DNA of 64,000 nt from Epilithonimonas lactis (GCF_900110605.1 NZ_FOFI01000002.1:124001-188000), one strand, 5' to 3'. Counted from the first letter of the stretch, positions 26,597 to 36,987 are shown. Program-made: numbers and translations. The notes: generated by a model from the sequence alone, not told the origin.

Positions 26597-27586
26597 ATGA
26601 AGAGAACTTTTCATCTTCTTTTTTTTATTTTGTTAATGACCAGCTGCTCTAAAACTGACATTGATAATGACCACGGTTTTTACTACTGGCGATCAAAATT
26701 AATCTTGACCGAAAACGAACAGCAACTTCTTAATAACAGCAAAGCCCCAAATCTCTACACCAGATTCTTTGATGTCGTGAAGGAGAATGATCAATTCTTG
26801 GAAGTCGGCGTGATTTCTATTGACAAAGATCTTTCCATTAATAAAAAGATCGTTCCCGTCATTTTCATTACCAATGAAACTTGGTTCAACATCCAACCAA
26901 ATGACATCGAACTTATGGCTGATCAGATCAATGAGCATATTAATAGGATCAAATCAAACAACAATCTCGATCTGGCAAACGAAATTCAGATCGACAGCGA
27001 CTGGACCACTTCTACAAAAGTTGATTATTTTAAATTCCTACAAACTCTCAAAAGAGTTTCAAAGAAAAATGTGACCTGTACCTTAAGGCTTCATCAAGTC
27101 AAAGATAAATTGCAAACGGGAATTCCGCCGGTTGAGAAGATGTACCTGATGTGTTATGCCACTTCTTCCCCACTCGAAAATCAAAAACAGAATTCTATCC
27201 TGGATGTGAAGACTTTGAAATCCTATCTTAAACACTTGGATGATTATCCTATAAAATTAGATGTCGCTCTGCCGATCTATTCTTGGGGAATCGTGACGAA
27301 TCATGTTGGAAAGAAAAAACTCATTAATGCCTTAACGGCAGAAGAATTGATGCAAAATAAAAACTTCAGGAAGATTAATGACAATAACTTTGAAGTTCTG
27401 AAAGACGATTTCTATTTCGGAATGTATCTCAACAAAGGTTTCAAGATCAAGGTGGAGGAAATTCCGGAGAAAGATATTCTGGAAAGTATTAATTTCATCA
27501 ATGAAAAACTAGATTACAAACCACTCCTTATATATTATCATCTCGACGAGAGATTCACCAAAAACTATAATACCCTTTTCCAATGA
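26597..27586 (+). CDS. uncharacterised lipoprotein, possible TIM-barrel glycosidase-like
   Basis: This 329-residue protein has a lipoprotein signal (lipobox MTSC, C17). The body has a succession of beta-alpha units: IVPVIFITNETWF, ANEIQIDSDWTTSTKVDYFK, VTCTLRLHQVKDK, EKMYLMCYATSSPL, and KLDVALPIYSWGIV. Strands ending in acidic or aromatic residues suggest a TIM-barrel such as the GH18-like or related families, but no catalytic DxxDxDxE motif is seen and I do not recognise the family with certainty. It overlaps the next gene by 4 bases (ATGA), so the two proteins are probably made together and may work together at the cell surface or periplasm. Confidence 0.6.
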   Translation: MKRTFHLLFFILLMTSCSKTDIDNDHGFYYWRSKLILTENEQQLLNNSKAPNLYTRFFDVVKENDQFLEVGVISIDKDLSINKKIVPVIFITNETWFNIQPNDIELMADQINEHINRIKSNNNLDLANEIQIDSDWTTSTKVDYFKFLQTLKRVSKKNVTCTLRLHQVKDKLQTGIPPVEKMYLMCYATSSPLENQKQNSILDVKTLKSYLKHLDDYPIKLDVALPIYSWGIVTNHVGKKKLINALTAEELMQNKNFRKINDNNFEVLKDDFYFGMYLNKGFKIKVEEIPEKDILESINFINEKLDYKPLLIYYHLDERFTKNYNTLFQ

Positions 27587-30099
27587 AAAAACTAATTCTG
27601 ACCGCCGCTCTATTTTTAGGTTTTCAAGAAAGTTCAAAAGCTTGTTCGTGGTACGACCCGGATCACGAATATTTCAACCTGTTTGCGCAAGAGATCATTC
27701 ACAACAAAACCTATGAACCTTTTCTGCTTACTTACAGCAGTCATTTCTACGGTTATAATTATGATGGAAAAATAGACAAAAATGTTCCCGACGAGAACAT
27801 CGAATCTTGGGTCAAATACTTTGACAACAAACTGACCTACGAAGAAACCAACGCCTTGGTCACCAAAGTGGACATCAAACATTTGAACAGTCTTAAGAAA
27901 GGTCAGCTGACCCATCCATTATTTCAGAAACTTGGGAAAGGTTTTTACACCAAATATCAGGAAGCGGTGGATTATCTGATCCAGGCAAAATATATGGAAC
28001 CTTATATGCGGATCAACTATGTTGAGAATCCGGATGCTTACTATTACAGAGACGAAAAGACTGTCGTCAAGAATGCGACTCAACTTAATTATGAAAAAAC
28101 GAACGCTGCACTGATCTCACTTTACAAAGCTGCAACCAATCCGGAAATCAAACTGAGATATGCCTATCAACTCGTGCGCTTCAACCATTATTCCAGAAAA
28201 TATCAGTCGGCGATCAATGATTTCCAAACTTATGTGGAACCTTTGAAGCTGAAAAACCATATGTATTACTACGCGTTGGACCAAAAAGCCGGTGCCGAAC
28301 GCGGACTGAAACAATTTGACAAAGCGAACTGGGATTTCTTCCAGGTCTTCAAGAATACGAAGAACAAAAAAGAAAGCGCCTACAATTCCATGTTTTTGGC
28401 GACGGACAAAGACTTCAATAAGATCCTTGCCCAAACCAAAATGCCTGAAGACAAAAATATGGCCTACTTTCTCCTTGCCTACAACTCCTTCAACAATCCC
28501 GTTCCGATCATGAACAAGATGATCGAGAACAACACAGAATCTGACATTCTAAAAGTCTTGACCGTGCGAGCCATCAATCAATTGGAAAGAAATTATCTGG
28601 TCGTGAATCCTTACTGTAATGACAAAGATTGCGACCATTTCCGAAATAAGAGATTGCCACTTTATGCACCAGACAATTATGCTAATCAATCAAAAGATTT
28701 CGCCAAAGATCTGGAGGCGACCATTGTCCTTGCAAAAAATAAAAAAGGCGCGGATGAATTCTGGCAACTTTGCGAAGCCTACATCAAATTCCTGAACACC
28801 GATTACAAAGGCAGCCAAAACGTCCTTTCCAAAATCAAAACATCAGATAAGGAATATTTGGCGGAGATCGAGAAATTCAAAATGTTGAATGAGATCGTTT
28901 CACAACCTACGATCACGCCGGCTTTTGAAAACTCATTGATGACAAAATATGCGAAGATCATCCAAGAGAAAGGCGATTATAGAGATTGGACGTACATGCC
29001 TTCTACGAAAGACTTTGTGGTGGACATTCTTGCCAACCGTTATTTCATCGAGAAACAGGATGCCAAATCTTTTCTGATGAACAACAATCTCTCCGACCTG
29101 CAATACAATCCGAATTCTGACCTCGTGAAAAAGGTGGAAGAGTTCTACAAAAAGCCAAACAAAACGGCGTTCGAAAATTACCTGGTGAAGAAAATGGAAG
29201 ACATTGCCGATCCGGAATCTTTCTTCAATGTGATCTATGGCGACCGGGCGATGCGATTGGCAGACTTCACGAAGGCGAAAGCTTTTTATTCTAAGGCCAA
29301 GAACTACAAAGGCATCCCAAGAATGCTGGCCGACTGGAAAGACGATGGCAAAACCTACGTAGAAAAACCAATGGTCTTTGAAAATGGTGCTTACAATGGT
29401 TTCAATAATATCTCGTCTTTGGTTTTCGGACACAATGTTTGGGAAAGTTTCCAGAGTAAGCCAGAAGAATCGATGAAGGCGGAAGGACTTTCCAATTTTC
29501 CATTCATAAAAAACAAAATGAACAAGATCGAGCTGGCAGATGCGATGATCCAGTTGGAAAATATTGGGAAGGGTAATGATGACAAAGCCAGATTGGCCAA
29601 TCAGCTTTTGGGAAATCTGCTTTACAACACATCGATCTTGGGATATTTCCGAGAGCTTTTTGTGATGGATGTCGATAACTACAATGGACCGAAGTTCCAA
29701 TTTGGGAATGAGTTGCAGTCACCGTTTTATTTGTATTATAAAAACTTTTCCAGCAGAAGTTATGTGGAGCCAGACAACTTTGATCTCGCCATCAATTATT
29801 ATAAAAAAGCTTTGACCTTATCAAAAGACAAAGAAAACCAAGCCCGAATTCTTTTCCAAATGGCGAGCGCCGAGCAAGGTAAATATTACCAATGGGAAGC
29901 CAACAATCCACTCGAAGTGAAATACGATGACCCGAAATACGAAGAGAAATCTAAACAAAACGAGCTCTTTGCCATCAAGACCAAGAATGAAAAATTCCGA
30001 ACCTCGTTTGCACAACTGAAAGCCAACTATAGCCAAACAGCAACTTATAAAAATCTCCAGAGCAGTTGTCTGTATTTTGGATATTATACACGAAAGTAA
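27583..30099 (+). CDS. large exported helical (TPR-like) protein, function unknown
   Basis: This 838-residue protein begins with a signal peptide that ends just before C21-SWYDPDHEYF. The rest is mainly helical with paired aromatic-rich helices (for example SYKAATNPEIKLRYAYQLVR in the region about residues 180-200, and DNFDLAINYYKKALTLSKD near 730), as in TPR-type scaffolds. Cysteines at VNPYCNDKDCDHF could form a disulfide. There is no T9SS tail. Its start overlaps the preceding lipoprotein gene by 4 bases and a strong terminator follows, so the two genes form a closed unit. I recall similar unnamed gene pairs in Bacteroidota, but no function. Confidence 0.6.
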   Translation: MKKLILTAALFLGFQESSKACSWYDPDHEYFNLFAQEIIHNKTYEPFLLTYSSHFYGYNYDGKIDKNVPDENIESWVKYFDNKLTYEETNALVTKVDIKHLNSLKKGQLTHPLFQKLGKGFYTKYQEAVDYLIQAKYMEPYMRINYVENPDAYYYRDEKTVVKNATQLNYEKTNAALISLYKAATNPEIKLRYAYQLVRFNHYSRKYQSAINDFQTYVEPLKLKNHMYYYALDQKAGAERGLKQFDKANWDFFQVFKNTKNKKESAYNSMFLATDKDFNKILAQTKMPEDKNMAYFLLAYNSFNNPVPIMNKMIENNTESDILKVLTVRAINQLERNYLVVNPYCNDKDCDHFRNKRLPLYAPDNYANQSKDFAKDLEATIVLAKNKKGADEFWQLCEAYIKFLNTDYKGSQNVLSKIKTSDKEYLAEIEKFKMLNEIVSQPTITPAFENSLMTKYAKIIQEKGDYRDWTYMPSTKDFVVDILANRYFIEKQDAKSFLMNNNLSDLQYNPNSDLVKKVEEFYKKPNKTAFENYLVKKMEDIADPESFFNVIYGDRAMRLADFTKAKAFYSKAKNYKGIPRMLADWKDDGKTYVEKPMVFENGAYNGFNNISSLVFGHNVWESFQSKPEESMKAEGLSNFPFIKNKMNKIELADAMIQLENIGKGNDDKARLANQLLGNLLYNTSILGYFRELFVMDVDNYNGPKFQFGNELQSPFYLYYKNFSSRSYVEPDNFDLAINYYKKALTLSKDKENQARILFQMASAEQGKYYQWEANNPLEVKYDDPKYEEKSKQNELFAIKTKNEKFRTSFAQLKANYSQTATYKNLQSSCLYFGYYTRK

Positions 30100-30114
30100 G
30101 TTTCAATTAAATAT

Positions 30115-30148
30115 AAAAAGCCGCTTCAATTTTGGAGGCGGCTTTTTG
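30115..30148 (+). terminator. terminator after the 27583 gene
   Basis: AAAAGCCGCTTC pairs with GAGGCGGCTTTTT (one G-T pair) and is followed by TTTTTGTTTT. The rest of 30100-30338 is AT-rich with no gene; TATATTCG near 30285 may be a weak -7 box for the next gene. Confidence 0.85.
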
Positions 30149-30338
30149 TTTTCTATGATTTGAAGGATGAAACTCAATATTGTCATTAAGGAAGAATCTG
30201 TTCAATTGAGATTCGTATAAATAACAATCTATAGTAATTTTCATCTCATAATATAATATCTACAATTAGTAACACACATTGTTGTTATATTCGTTTTTAA
30301 TCTTTTTCTTTGTGATCAAACTAATAATTTTTGAGAAT

Positions 30339-30887
30339 ATGAGAAGACTAGTATATGCATTAGCCCTGTTTGTAGGAATCCACGTCCAATCGCAGGAAAA
30401 AACGAGCGTAGAGAAATCTGTTACCGGGATCCAAGTGGGATTTTTCGGTGCTGAGTTTTATAATGAAGCGAGACTTGCTGATCATTTTACGTTGAGAAGT
30501 CAGTTAGAATTGTACCCATCTATTTGGGGTGGCGACATGTACAGCAAAACAGGATTTGCTTTGACCCCAGCTATTTCTTTGACTCCAAAGTTCTATTACA
30601 ATCTTCAAAAAAGAACAGATGCAGGAAAAAACACCACGAATAATTCTGGAAACTACCTTGCTTTGAAAGTTGAATATATCCCGGATTGGTTTGTGATATC
30701 AAATACCAAGAATCTTTCTGTAAGCGAAACAATATCTGTGGTCCCAACTTGGGGATTGAGAAGGAACTTTGCGAAGCATTTCAACTATGAGTTCAAAGCA
30801 GGTTTGGGTATTGGAAAGATTTTGAAGAAGGGTTATTCTACACAGGTCATTCCTGATCTTAGCTTTAAAGTTGGCTACGATTTTTAA
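30339..30887 (+). CDS. small outer membrane beta-barrel-like protein, function unknown
   Basis: This 182-residue protein has a signal peptide (MRRLVYALALFVGIHVQSQ) and alternating beta-strand segments such as LADHFTLRSQLELYPSIW, NYLALKVEYIPDWFVI and the final LSFKVGYDF, a barrel-type C-terminal strand. The ATG at 30339 is chosen because it directly starts the signal peptide; the longer frame from 30279 begins with a hydrophobic run that is probably untranslated. No family could be named. It is monocistronic, with its own terminator. Confidence 0.6.
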   Translation: MRRLVYALALFVGIHVQSQEKTSVEKSVTGIQVGFFGAEFYNEARLADHFTLRSQLELYPSIWGGDMYSKTGFALTPAISLTPKFYYNLQKRTDAGKNTTNNSGNYLALKVEYIPDWFVISNTKNLSVSETISVVPTWGLRRNFAKHFNYEFKAGLGIGKILKKGYSTQVIPDLSFKVGYDF

Positions 30888-30913
30888 GAACAAACGATTT
30901 TAATAATGATCAG

Positions 30914-30941
30914 AACCTTAATTTCAATTGAGGTTTTTTTG
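30914..30941 (+). terminator. terminator after the 30339 gene
   Basis: AACCTTAATT pairs with AATTGAGGTT apart from one mismatch and is followed by a T-run on the plus strand. Confidence 0.65.
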
Positions 30942-30976
30942 TTAAGAATTAAACTTAGAAAATTTAAATTATACAT

Positions 30977-31010
30977 AAAAAAGCCGCTTCGGAAATCCTG
31001 AAGCGGCTTT
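30977..31010. terminator. terminator of the M12-like protease gene
   Basis: AAAGCCGCTTC pairs perfectly with GAAGCGGCTTT around a nine-base loop; on the minus strand it continues with six T residues, 22 bases past the protease stop codon. Confidence 0.85.
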
Positions 31011-31032
31011 GGTTTTAGAGAAATTGAAATGA

Positions 31033-33309
31033 TTATTCTTTTACGAATTTGGTTTTCACAACCGTTCCCTTATCATCTACATTTAGGAAGTAAACGCCTT
31101 TTGCTAATTTGTTCACAGCTACCTTTCCTGTTCCAAGATTCCCTTTGGAAACCAATTGTCCTGCTGCATTGAAGATCTCATAGTTTGAGTTCAAAGTCAC
31201 ATTAGAGACATTTAAAACATCTTTTACTGGATTTGGGAAGATCTGAATTGACTTGTTGGTAACATCAGAAACAGCCAATGTTGAACTTACCGTTGCAGGC
31301 TTAACTGCATAGAAAACGTTCCCAATAGCAGAAACTCTGACATGTCCGGACTTCCCTACCAAACTTGCTGGGATTGCCACACTTGCAGAACCAGAATTAG
31401 CAACCGAAGCGGCCAATGTGGTCCAACTTGTACCAGCATCGGATGTGAAATCAATTTTTACGTTGGCCACATTGTAAGGAGAAGCCGTTGTTCCCGAAAC
31501 TACCCAAGTAATGGTTGAGTTGGCACCAGCGATCAAAGTTGGAATAGTGTTGACCGTGAAGGCTGCCGCAGTTCCTACCTGTATGTTCTGTGTGGTGTAT
31601 GCCGTTTGGGTATCAACACCTTTGTTATCTCTTACAGTAACGCGGAATTTTGTTTGGTTAGCCGTGGTATTTCTGGCCACTGAAGAAGTGGATTCAAAAT
31701 CATCAACATTTCTTACAGCACCGCCAAGAACTGTCGCTAGTTTTGGAAAATATCTTGTAGGAGATGAAGTTGGCAACCAAGATCTGAAAGAAGCACCTCT
31801 GGTAGTACTTCCAATAGTGGCAGCTCCATCACCAGTTCCGGACACCTTACCAATACCATTTGCCAAATTACTATGATCTACCTCTTCCCAACAATAACTA
31901 AGTGCATCGCCGTCTGAATCTGTAGCCTCAGCTGTCAAAACAAAAGCTGTTGAACGTGGAATTGTGTAAGTAGTTGCTGTCATAGCGGTAACGACTGGCG
32001 GATTATTAGTAATATCAGTTTCAACATCTACTGTTTTGGAAGTAAGATTTGTCTGAACCTGATCGATACTTACTGTATGAAAATATGGATCTGAATTATT
32101 CTGGACATCGGTGTTTGCTCCGGTGATGCCAGCATAACCCATAATAGTTGAACCAGAACCTGGCTCTACATTGACACCTTCTCCTTCATTAAAACTAAAA
32201 GTATGATTAGCTCCCAATTGATGGCCAAACTCGTGGGCTACATAATCGATATCAAAAGTGTCACCCAAAGGTCCACCGCCAGACGGAGAAGTTATGCCAC
32301 TTCCTTTATAATTATTTGGAGAGATATATGCATAATATGCACCTGTTCCATTTACCTGACAATCACTTTGCGCAGCGGTATAAGAAGTTGTTGATGTATC
32401 ATTACTACCAATACAACCAATGCAACCTGCATTACCACCGCCGCCAGTTGCTCCAAAAAGATGTCCAATATCAAAACTAGAACTTGTCACACCGTAGGCT
32501 CCACCATTTAGCGTGGTCATCAACTCATAGTTCCATTTGCACATTTGGCTTGCATTACTGTATGGATCTGTAGATGCGTTGGTGAATATCAGGGCTGGAG
32601 CATTAATCATATTCAGATGAAGATTGAATTCCTTTTCAAATACACCATTGACTCTTGTCATCGTCGCATTCATCTGTGTTAAAGCTCCTGCGGTTCCACC
32701 AAAATAGGCCGTGTATTCTGAAGTTACAGACAAAGCTAATCTCAGCGTATGGAATTTTTTGTTACCTGCTTTACTTGCAATACCTTCATCCATTAATTTT
32801 TTCAGACCTTCTACAGATTCCAAACTCTCCTTTGTATTACAACTGAAGATTCCTTCTTTCTTTGATTTACCCTTGATGGAGTAAAAAGTCTTGCTCTCAG
32901 TAGCTGGTTCTATAAATTCATATTTACCATTACTGATCATCATAGACTGGAAATCGTTTGGCGCCACACTGAATCTCACATATTTCGTAGGATCATCTAT
33001 TCCAACACCGACATAAGATCCCAACTGGTATTGATTTGCCAATGCCTCGTCCATCACGGGGAAGCTGCTGACAGCGAACCTTTCAATTTTGCCATCGATT
33101 GTCGGCATACTGACCGTCACTGTTCCTGCGGCATTTCCAACTTTATCGGCTGCAAGCAATTGTCCACGGATGGCACTGATGTCTAATTTGTAATAAACTG
33201 AGTTATCACTTTTTCGATTTACTTCTACATTAGGTGTTGCTTTGCTCCATTGTGCATTCATCAGGGATAGGCCACCTAAGAAAAGTAAAGTAGTTAATTT
33301 TTTATTCAT
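31033..33309 (-). CDS. secreted M12-type (reprolysin-like) zinc metalloprotease with T9SS sorting domain
   Basis: This 758-residue protein carries a signal peptide (MNKKLTTLLFLGGLSLMNA|Q), a prodomain (about 20-190), and a metzincin catalytic domain with the zinc motif H359-E-F-G-H363-QLGAN-H369 and the downstream Met-turn STIMGYAG. A PKD/cadherin-like beta domain (about 435-640, NNPPVVTAM and ATDSDGDALSYCW) follows, then a type A T9SS sorting domain (IQIFPNPVKDVLNVSN to KTKFVKE). It is probably secreted and may digest proteins or host matrix. The ATG at 33309 fits the signal peptide and lies downstream of a -7 box at 33329-33336; the longer frame would start above it. Confidence 0.9.
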   Translation of the reverse strand: MNKKLTTLLFLGGLSLMNAQWSKATPNVEVNRKSDNSVYYKLDISAIRGQLLAADKVGNAAGTVTVSMPTIDGKIERFAVSSFPVMDEALANQYQLGSYVGVGIDDPTKYVRFSVAPNDFQSMMISNGKYEFIEPATESKTFYSIKGKSKKEGIFSCNTKESLESVEGLKKLMDEGIASKAGNKKFHTLRLALSVTSEYTAYFGGTAGALTQMNATMTRVNGVFEKEFNLHLNMINAPALIFTNASTDPYSNASQMCKWNYELMTTLNGGAYGVTSSSFDIGHLFGATGGGGNAGCIGCIGSNDTSTTSYTAAQSDCQVNGTGAYYAYISPNNYKGSGITSPSGGGPLGDTFDIDYVAHEFGHQLGANHTFSFNEGEGVNVEPGSGSTIMGYAGITGANTDVQNNSDPYFHTVSIDQVQTNLTSKTVDVETDITNNPPVVTAMTATTYTIPRSTAFVLTAEATDSDGDALSYCWEEVDHSNLANGIGKVSGTGDGAATIGSTTRGASFRSWLPTSSPTRYFPKLATVLGGAVRNVDDFESTSSVARNTTANQTKFRVTVRDNKGVDTQTAYTTQNIQVGTAAAFTVNTIPTLIAGANSTITWVVSGTTASPYNVANVKIDFTSDAGTSWTTLAASVANSGSASVAIPASLVGKSGHVRVSAIGNVFYAVKPATVSSTLAVSDVTNKSIQIFPNPVKDVLNVSNVTLNSNYEIFNAAGQLVSKGNLGTGKVAVNKLAKGVYFLNVDDKGTVVKTKFVKE

Positions 33310-33328
33310 ATTGTTAAAATTAGGGCAA

Positions 33329-33336
33329 CAAATGTA
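33329..33336 (-). promoter_or_regulatory. -7 box of the M12-like protease gene
   Basis: The minus strand reads TACATTTG 19 bases before the ATG. The 320-bp gap 33310-33629 otherwise holds only the rpsJ terminator. Confidence 0.5.
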
Positions 33337-33525
33337 GCAATTTAATGACAATTTCCGTATTTAATTTTAATAATTATAAATATTTCATAAACAATTTTTA
33401 TTTTCAGCACAAACTCCGCAATTTAACTTTAACTATCATAATTAATTATTGTAATAAATATCTTAAGAATAATATGAACTATCACCAGAAAAGCTAATCA
33501 AACAAAATTTCATTAAATAATTAAC

Positions 33526-33557
33526 AAAAAAATCCGCTCTCTTGCGAGAACGGATCT
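33526..33557 (-). terminator. terminator of the rpsL-rpsG-fusA-rpsJ operon
   Basis: On the minus strand ATCCG-TTCTC and GAGAG-CGGAT form a stem around a GCAA loop followed by seven T residues. It lies about 72 bases past the rpsJ stop and shows that the str operon ends here rather than running into rplC. Confidence 0.85.
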
Positions 33558-33629
33558 AATATAGTTGCAAAGTGTTTTGCGATTGCTGAAAAACTTCCGA
33601 CTTCCGTCATCCATCTTCCAACGCATTCA

Positions 33630-33935
33630 TCACACTTTAATTTCTACGTCAACTCCTGAAGGAAGTTCTAATTTCATTAGAGCATCTACAGTTTTAGAAG
33701 AAGAAGAGTAGATATCCATCAATCTCTTGTGAGCTGACAATTGGAACTGCTCTCTTGCTTTCTTGTTTACGTGCGGAGATCTTAGTACTGTAAAGATTCT
33801 CTTGTTCGTTGGCAATGGAATTGGTCCGTTTACAACAGCACCAGTAGCCTTTACCGTTTTTACGATTTTCTCAGCAGACTTGTCCACCAAGTTGTAATCG
33901 TAAGATTTTAGTTTTATTCTGATTCTTTGTGACAT
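33630..33935 (-). CDS. rpsJ: 30S ribosomal protein S10 (NusE)
   Basis: S10 is a small-subunit head protein that also joins the NusB antitermination complex. The 101 residues start [20 protein letters not shown] and contain [18 protein letters not shown] and the end [14 protein letters not shown]. It is 17 bases downstream of fusA and followed by a terminator. In most bacteria it directly precedes rplC; here the two are 7.8 kb apart. Confidence 0.98.
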   Translation of the reverse strand: MSQRIRIKLKSYDYNLVDKSAEKIVKTVKATGAVVNGPIPLPTNKRIFTVLRSPHVNKKAREQFQLSAHKRLMDIYSSSSKTVDALMKLELPSGVDVEIKV

Positions 33936-33952
33936 TTCTTTGATTTAAAAAA

Positions 33953-36070
33953 TTAACCTTTTGCTTTAGCAATGATATCTTCAGCAACGTTTTGAGGAGT
34001 AGCCTGGTACTTCTCTAATTCCATAGAAGAAGTAGCTCTTCCTGATGAAAGTGTTCTTAGAGTCGTAACATATCCGAACATTTCAGATAATGGAACTGAA
34101 CCTTTGATAACAACGGCACCGTTCTTTTCTTCTTGTCCACTGATCGTACCTCTTCTCTTGTTAAGGTCACCAATGATGTTACCCATATATTCTTCTGGAG
34201 TTACAACCTCCAATTTCATAATAGGCTCCATGATCACTGGCTTAGCAGCACGTCCCGCTTCTTTAAATCCTAATTTTGCAGCTAATTCGAAAGAAAGTGC
34301 ATCAGAATCCACCGCGTGGAAAGATCCGTCTTTAAGAGTAACTTTAATACCTTCAACTTCGAAACCAGCCAAAGGACCGTTCTTCATTGCAGCTTTAAAG
34401 CCTTTTTCAATAGCAGGAACAAATTCTCTAGGAACGTTACCACCTTTGATCTCATTGATGAATTCTAAACCAATTTTACCTTCGTCAGCTGGTCCAAGAT
34501 CGAATACGATATCTGCAAATTTACCTTTACCACCAGATTGTTTTTTGTAAACTTCTCTATGGCTGGCAACTTTTGTAAGATTTTCTTTGTACTCTACTTG
34601 AGGCTGTCCTTGGTTAACTTCAACTTTGAATTCTCTCTTCATACGGTCAACAATGATATCCAAGTGAAGCTCACCCATACCAGAAATGATCGTTTGTCCA
34701 GAAGCTTCGTCAGTTCTCACTGTGAAAGTAGGATCCTCTTCAGCCAATTTAGCTAGAGCGTTACCCATCTTATCCTGGTCAGCTTTAGTTTTAGGCTCAA
34801 CAGCGATACCAATTACCGGATCTGGGAAAACCATCGATTCTAGAACGATAGGGTTTTTCTCGTCACACATAGTATCACCAGTTTTGATAGATTTGAAACC
34901 TACCGCTGCACCAATATCTCCTGCTTCAATATATTCTACAGGATTTTGCTTGTTAGCGTGCATCTGATAGATTCTAGAGATTCTTTCTTTATCTCCTGAA
35001 CGGGTGTTCAAGATGTAAGAACCTGCATCTAGTCTTCCAGAGTATGCTCTGAAGAATGCCAATCTTCCTACAAAAGGATCGGTAGCAATCTTAAATGCCA
35101 AAGCCGCGAAAGGCTCTTTTACGTCTGGTTTTCTAGTGATCTCAGCGTCAGTTCTTGGGTCTGTACCTTTGATATCATCTTTATCCAATGGAGAAGGCAA
35201 GTATTTACATACTGCATCCAACATAAACTGTACTCCCTTATTTTTGAATGAAGAACCACAAGTCATTGGGATAATAGAAAGATCGATAGTCGCTTTTCTA
35301 AGTGCTTCGTTGATTTCTTCTTCAGAGATAGAATCTGGATCTTCGAAGAATTTCTCCATCAAAGTATCATCGTAGTCAGCCACAGCTTCTACTAGTTTCT
35401 CTCTGTATTCCAGAACTTCAGCTTTCATATCCTCAGGAATTGGAACTACCTCGAAAGTAGCACCTTGTCCTGCCTCATCCCAGATGATCGCTCTATTTTT
35501 GATCAAGTCAACAACACCTTTGAAATCTTCTTCAGCACCGATTGGCAAAACGATTGGAACTGCGTTTGATCCCAACATCGTCTTAACCTGGTTTACCACG
35601 TTAAGGAAGTCAGCACCTTGACGGTCCATTTTGTTTACGAATCCCATTCTCGCAACTTTGTAGTTGTCAGCAAGTCTCCAGTTTGTTTCAGACTGAGGCT
35701 CTACTCCATCTACTGCAGAGAAAAGGAAAACCAATCCATCCAATACTCTCAAAGATCTGTTAACCTCTACTGTGAAGTCAACGTGTCCTGGTGTATCGAT
35801 GATGTTGAAGTGGTAAGGTTTAGTTTCAGGAAGTACTTTACCCTGGTCTGTTGGGAAATTCCAAGAACAAGTAGTTGCAGCAGAAGTAATGGTGATACCT
35901 CTTTCTGCTTCCTGCTCCATCCAGTCCATTGTAGAAGCACCATCGTGAACCTCACCAATTTTGTGATTTACTCCAGTATAGAATAAAATCCTTTCTGTAG
36001 TGGTAGTTTTACCAGCATCAATGTGCGCAGCAATACCAATATTTCTTGTAAATTTAAGATCTCTACTCAT
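33953..36070 (-). CDS. fusA: translation elongation factor G
   Basis: EF-G drives GTP-dependent translocation. The 705-residue protein has the G1 loop [19 protein letters not shown], the switch region with [43 protein letters not shown], and the domain IV-V sequence with [11 protein letters not shown] and [19 protein letters not shown]. It is intact and of usual length. It lies between rpsG (6 bases) and rpsJ (17 bases). Confidence 0.98.
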   Translation of the reverse strand: MSRDLKFTRNIGIAAHIDAGKTTTTERILFYTGVNHKIGEVHDGASTMDWMEQEAERGITITSAATTCSWNFPTDQGKVLPETKPYHFNIIDTPGHVDFTVEVNRSLRVLDGLVFLFSAVDGVEPQSETNWRLADNYKVARMGFVNKMDRQGADFLNVVNQVKTMLGSNAVPIVLPIGAEEDFKGVVDLIKNRAIIWDEAGQGATFEVVPIPEDMKAEVLEYREKLVEAVADYDDTLMEKFFEDPDSISEEEINEALRKATIDLSIIPMTCGSSFKNKGVQFMLDAVCKYLPSPLDKDDIKGTDPRTDAEITRKPDVKEPFAALAFKIATDPFVGRLAFFRAYSGRLDAGSYILNTRSGDKERISRIYQMHANKQNPVEYIEAGDIGAAVGFKSIKTGDTMCDEKNPIVLESMVFPDPVIGIAVEPKTKADQDKMGNALAKLAEEDPTFTVRTDEASGQTIISGMGELHLDIIVDRMKREFKVEVNQGQPQVEYKENLTKVASHREVYKKQSGGKGKFADIVFDLGPADEGKIGLEFINEIKGGNVPREFVPAIEKGFKAAMKNGPLAGFEVEGIKVTLKDGSFHAVDSDALSFELAAKLGFKEAGRAAKPVIMEPIMKLEVVTPEEYMGNIIGDLNKRRGTISGQEEKNGAVVIKGSVPLSEMFGYVTTLRTLSSGRATSSMELEKYQATPQNVAEDIIAKAKG

Positions 36071-36076
36071 TTCTAA

Positions 36077-36553
36077 TTAGAATTTAAAGTGTGAGAAAGC
36101 CTTGTTAGCTTCCGCCATTTTGTGAGTATCAGATTTTTTCTTGTAAGCTGCACCCTCTTCTCTTGAAGCTGCTACAACCTCGTTAGCCAATTTCAAAGCC
36201 ATTGATTTATCATTTCTCTTTTTAGAGTAAAGGATCAACCATTTCATAGCCATAGAAATTTTTCTATCAGCTCTGATCGGCATTGGGATCTGGAAGTTAG
36301 CACCACCTACTCTTCTAGAACGTACTTCTACGTGAGGCATAACGTTTGTCAATGCATCTTTCCAGATTTCAAGGGCAGTCTTTTCAGTTTCTCCTTTTTT
36401 AGTTTCTACGATGTCTAGTGCGTCATAGAATATTTTGAATGCGATAGATTTTTTACCATCTAGCATCAAGTTGTTTACGAATCTAGTTACCAATTGATCA
36501 TTAAACTTTGGATCTGGTAACAACGGTCTTTTTTTCGCTTTTGTCTTTCTCAT
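36077..36553 (-). CDS. rpsG: 30S ribosomal protein S7
   Basis: S7 nucleates assembly of the small-subunit head and in E. coli represses the str operon. The 158 residues have [20 protein letters not shown] at the start, [20 protein letters not shown] and [20 protein letters not shown]. It is 23 bases after rpsL. Confidence 0.98.
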   Translation of the reverse strand: MRKTKAKKRPLLPDPKFNDQLVTRFVNNLMLDGKKSIAFKIFYDALDIVETKKGETEKTALEIWKDALTNVMPHVEVRSRRVGGANFQIPMPIRADRKISMAMKWLILYSKKRNDKSMALKLANEVVAASREEGAAYKKKSDTHKMAEANKAFSHFKF

Positions 36554-36576
36554 TGTTTCTGTACCTTATTTAATGA

Positions 36577-36987
36577 TTACTTTTTCTTTCCTTTAGCTGG
36601 TGCCGCCGCCTGACCTGGTTTTGGTCTCTTAGCTCCATACTTGGATCTTCTTTGCGTTCTTCCACTTACACCTGCAGTGTCCAGTGCTCCTCTTACGATA
36701 TGATAACGTACTCCCGGTAGGTCTTTCACCCTTCCGCCGCGTACCAATACTATCGAGTGCTCTTGAAGATTATGTCCTTCGCCCGGGATATAGGCGTTGA
36801 TCTCTTTACCGTTTGAAAGTCTTACCCTTGCAACTTTTCTAAGTGCAGAGTTAGGTTTCTTAGGAGTGGTAGTATATACTCTCGTACATACACCTCGTCT
36901 TTGTGGACAAGAATCAAGGGCAGCCGATTTACTCTTCTTGGTGAGTGCGACTCTTCCTTTTCTAACTAATTGTTGAATAGTAGGCAT
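36577..36987 (-). CDS. rpsL: 30S ribosomal protein S12
   Basis: S12 controls decoding accuracy. The 136-residue protein has [20 protein letters not shown], the [20 protein letters not shown] segment and the [16 protein letters not shown] loop. K43 in the PKKPNS motif and the lysine of GGRVKDLPG are wild type, so the sequence shows none of the classical streptomycin-resistance changes. A lysine/alanine-rich tail ([11 protein letters not shown]) is added. It heads the str operon, with a promoter at 37012-37041. Confidence 0.98.
   Translation of the reverse strand: MPTIQQLVRKGRVALTKKSKSAALDSCPQRRGVCTRVYTTTPKKPNSALRKVARVRLSNGKEINAYIPGEGHNLQEHSIVLVRGGRVKDLPGVRYHIVRGALDTAGVSGRTQRRSKYGAKRPKPGQAAAPAKGKKK

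Noticed and set aside
28933-29700. Open frame of 255 codons on the minus strand
   Set aside because: It lies wholly inside the 838-residue plus-strand gene, has no signal or motif, and is a shadow frame.
25812-33629. Assembly error joining unrelated parts between rplC and rpsJ
   Set aside because: Both sides have matching promoters and terminators and the genes in between look native, so a genuine arrangement is more likely; long reads would settle it.
36577-36987. Streptomycin-resistance change in S12
   Set aside because: K43 and the lysine of the GGRVKDLPG loop are wild type.
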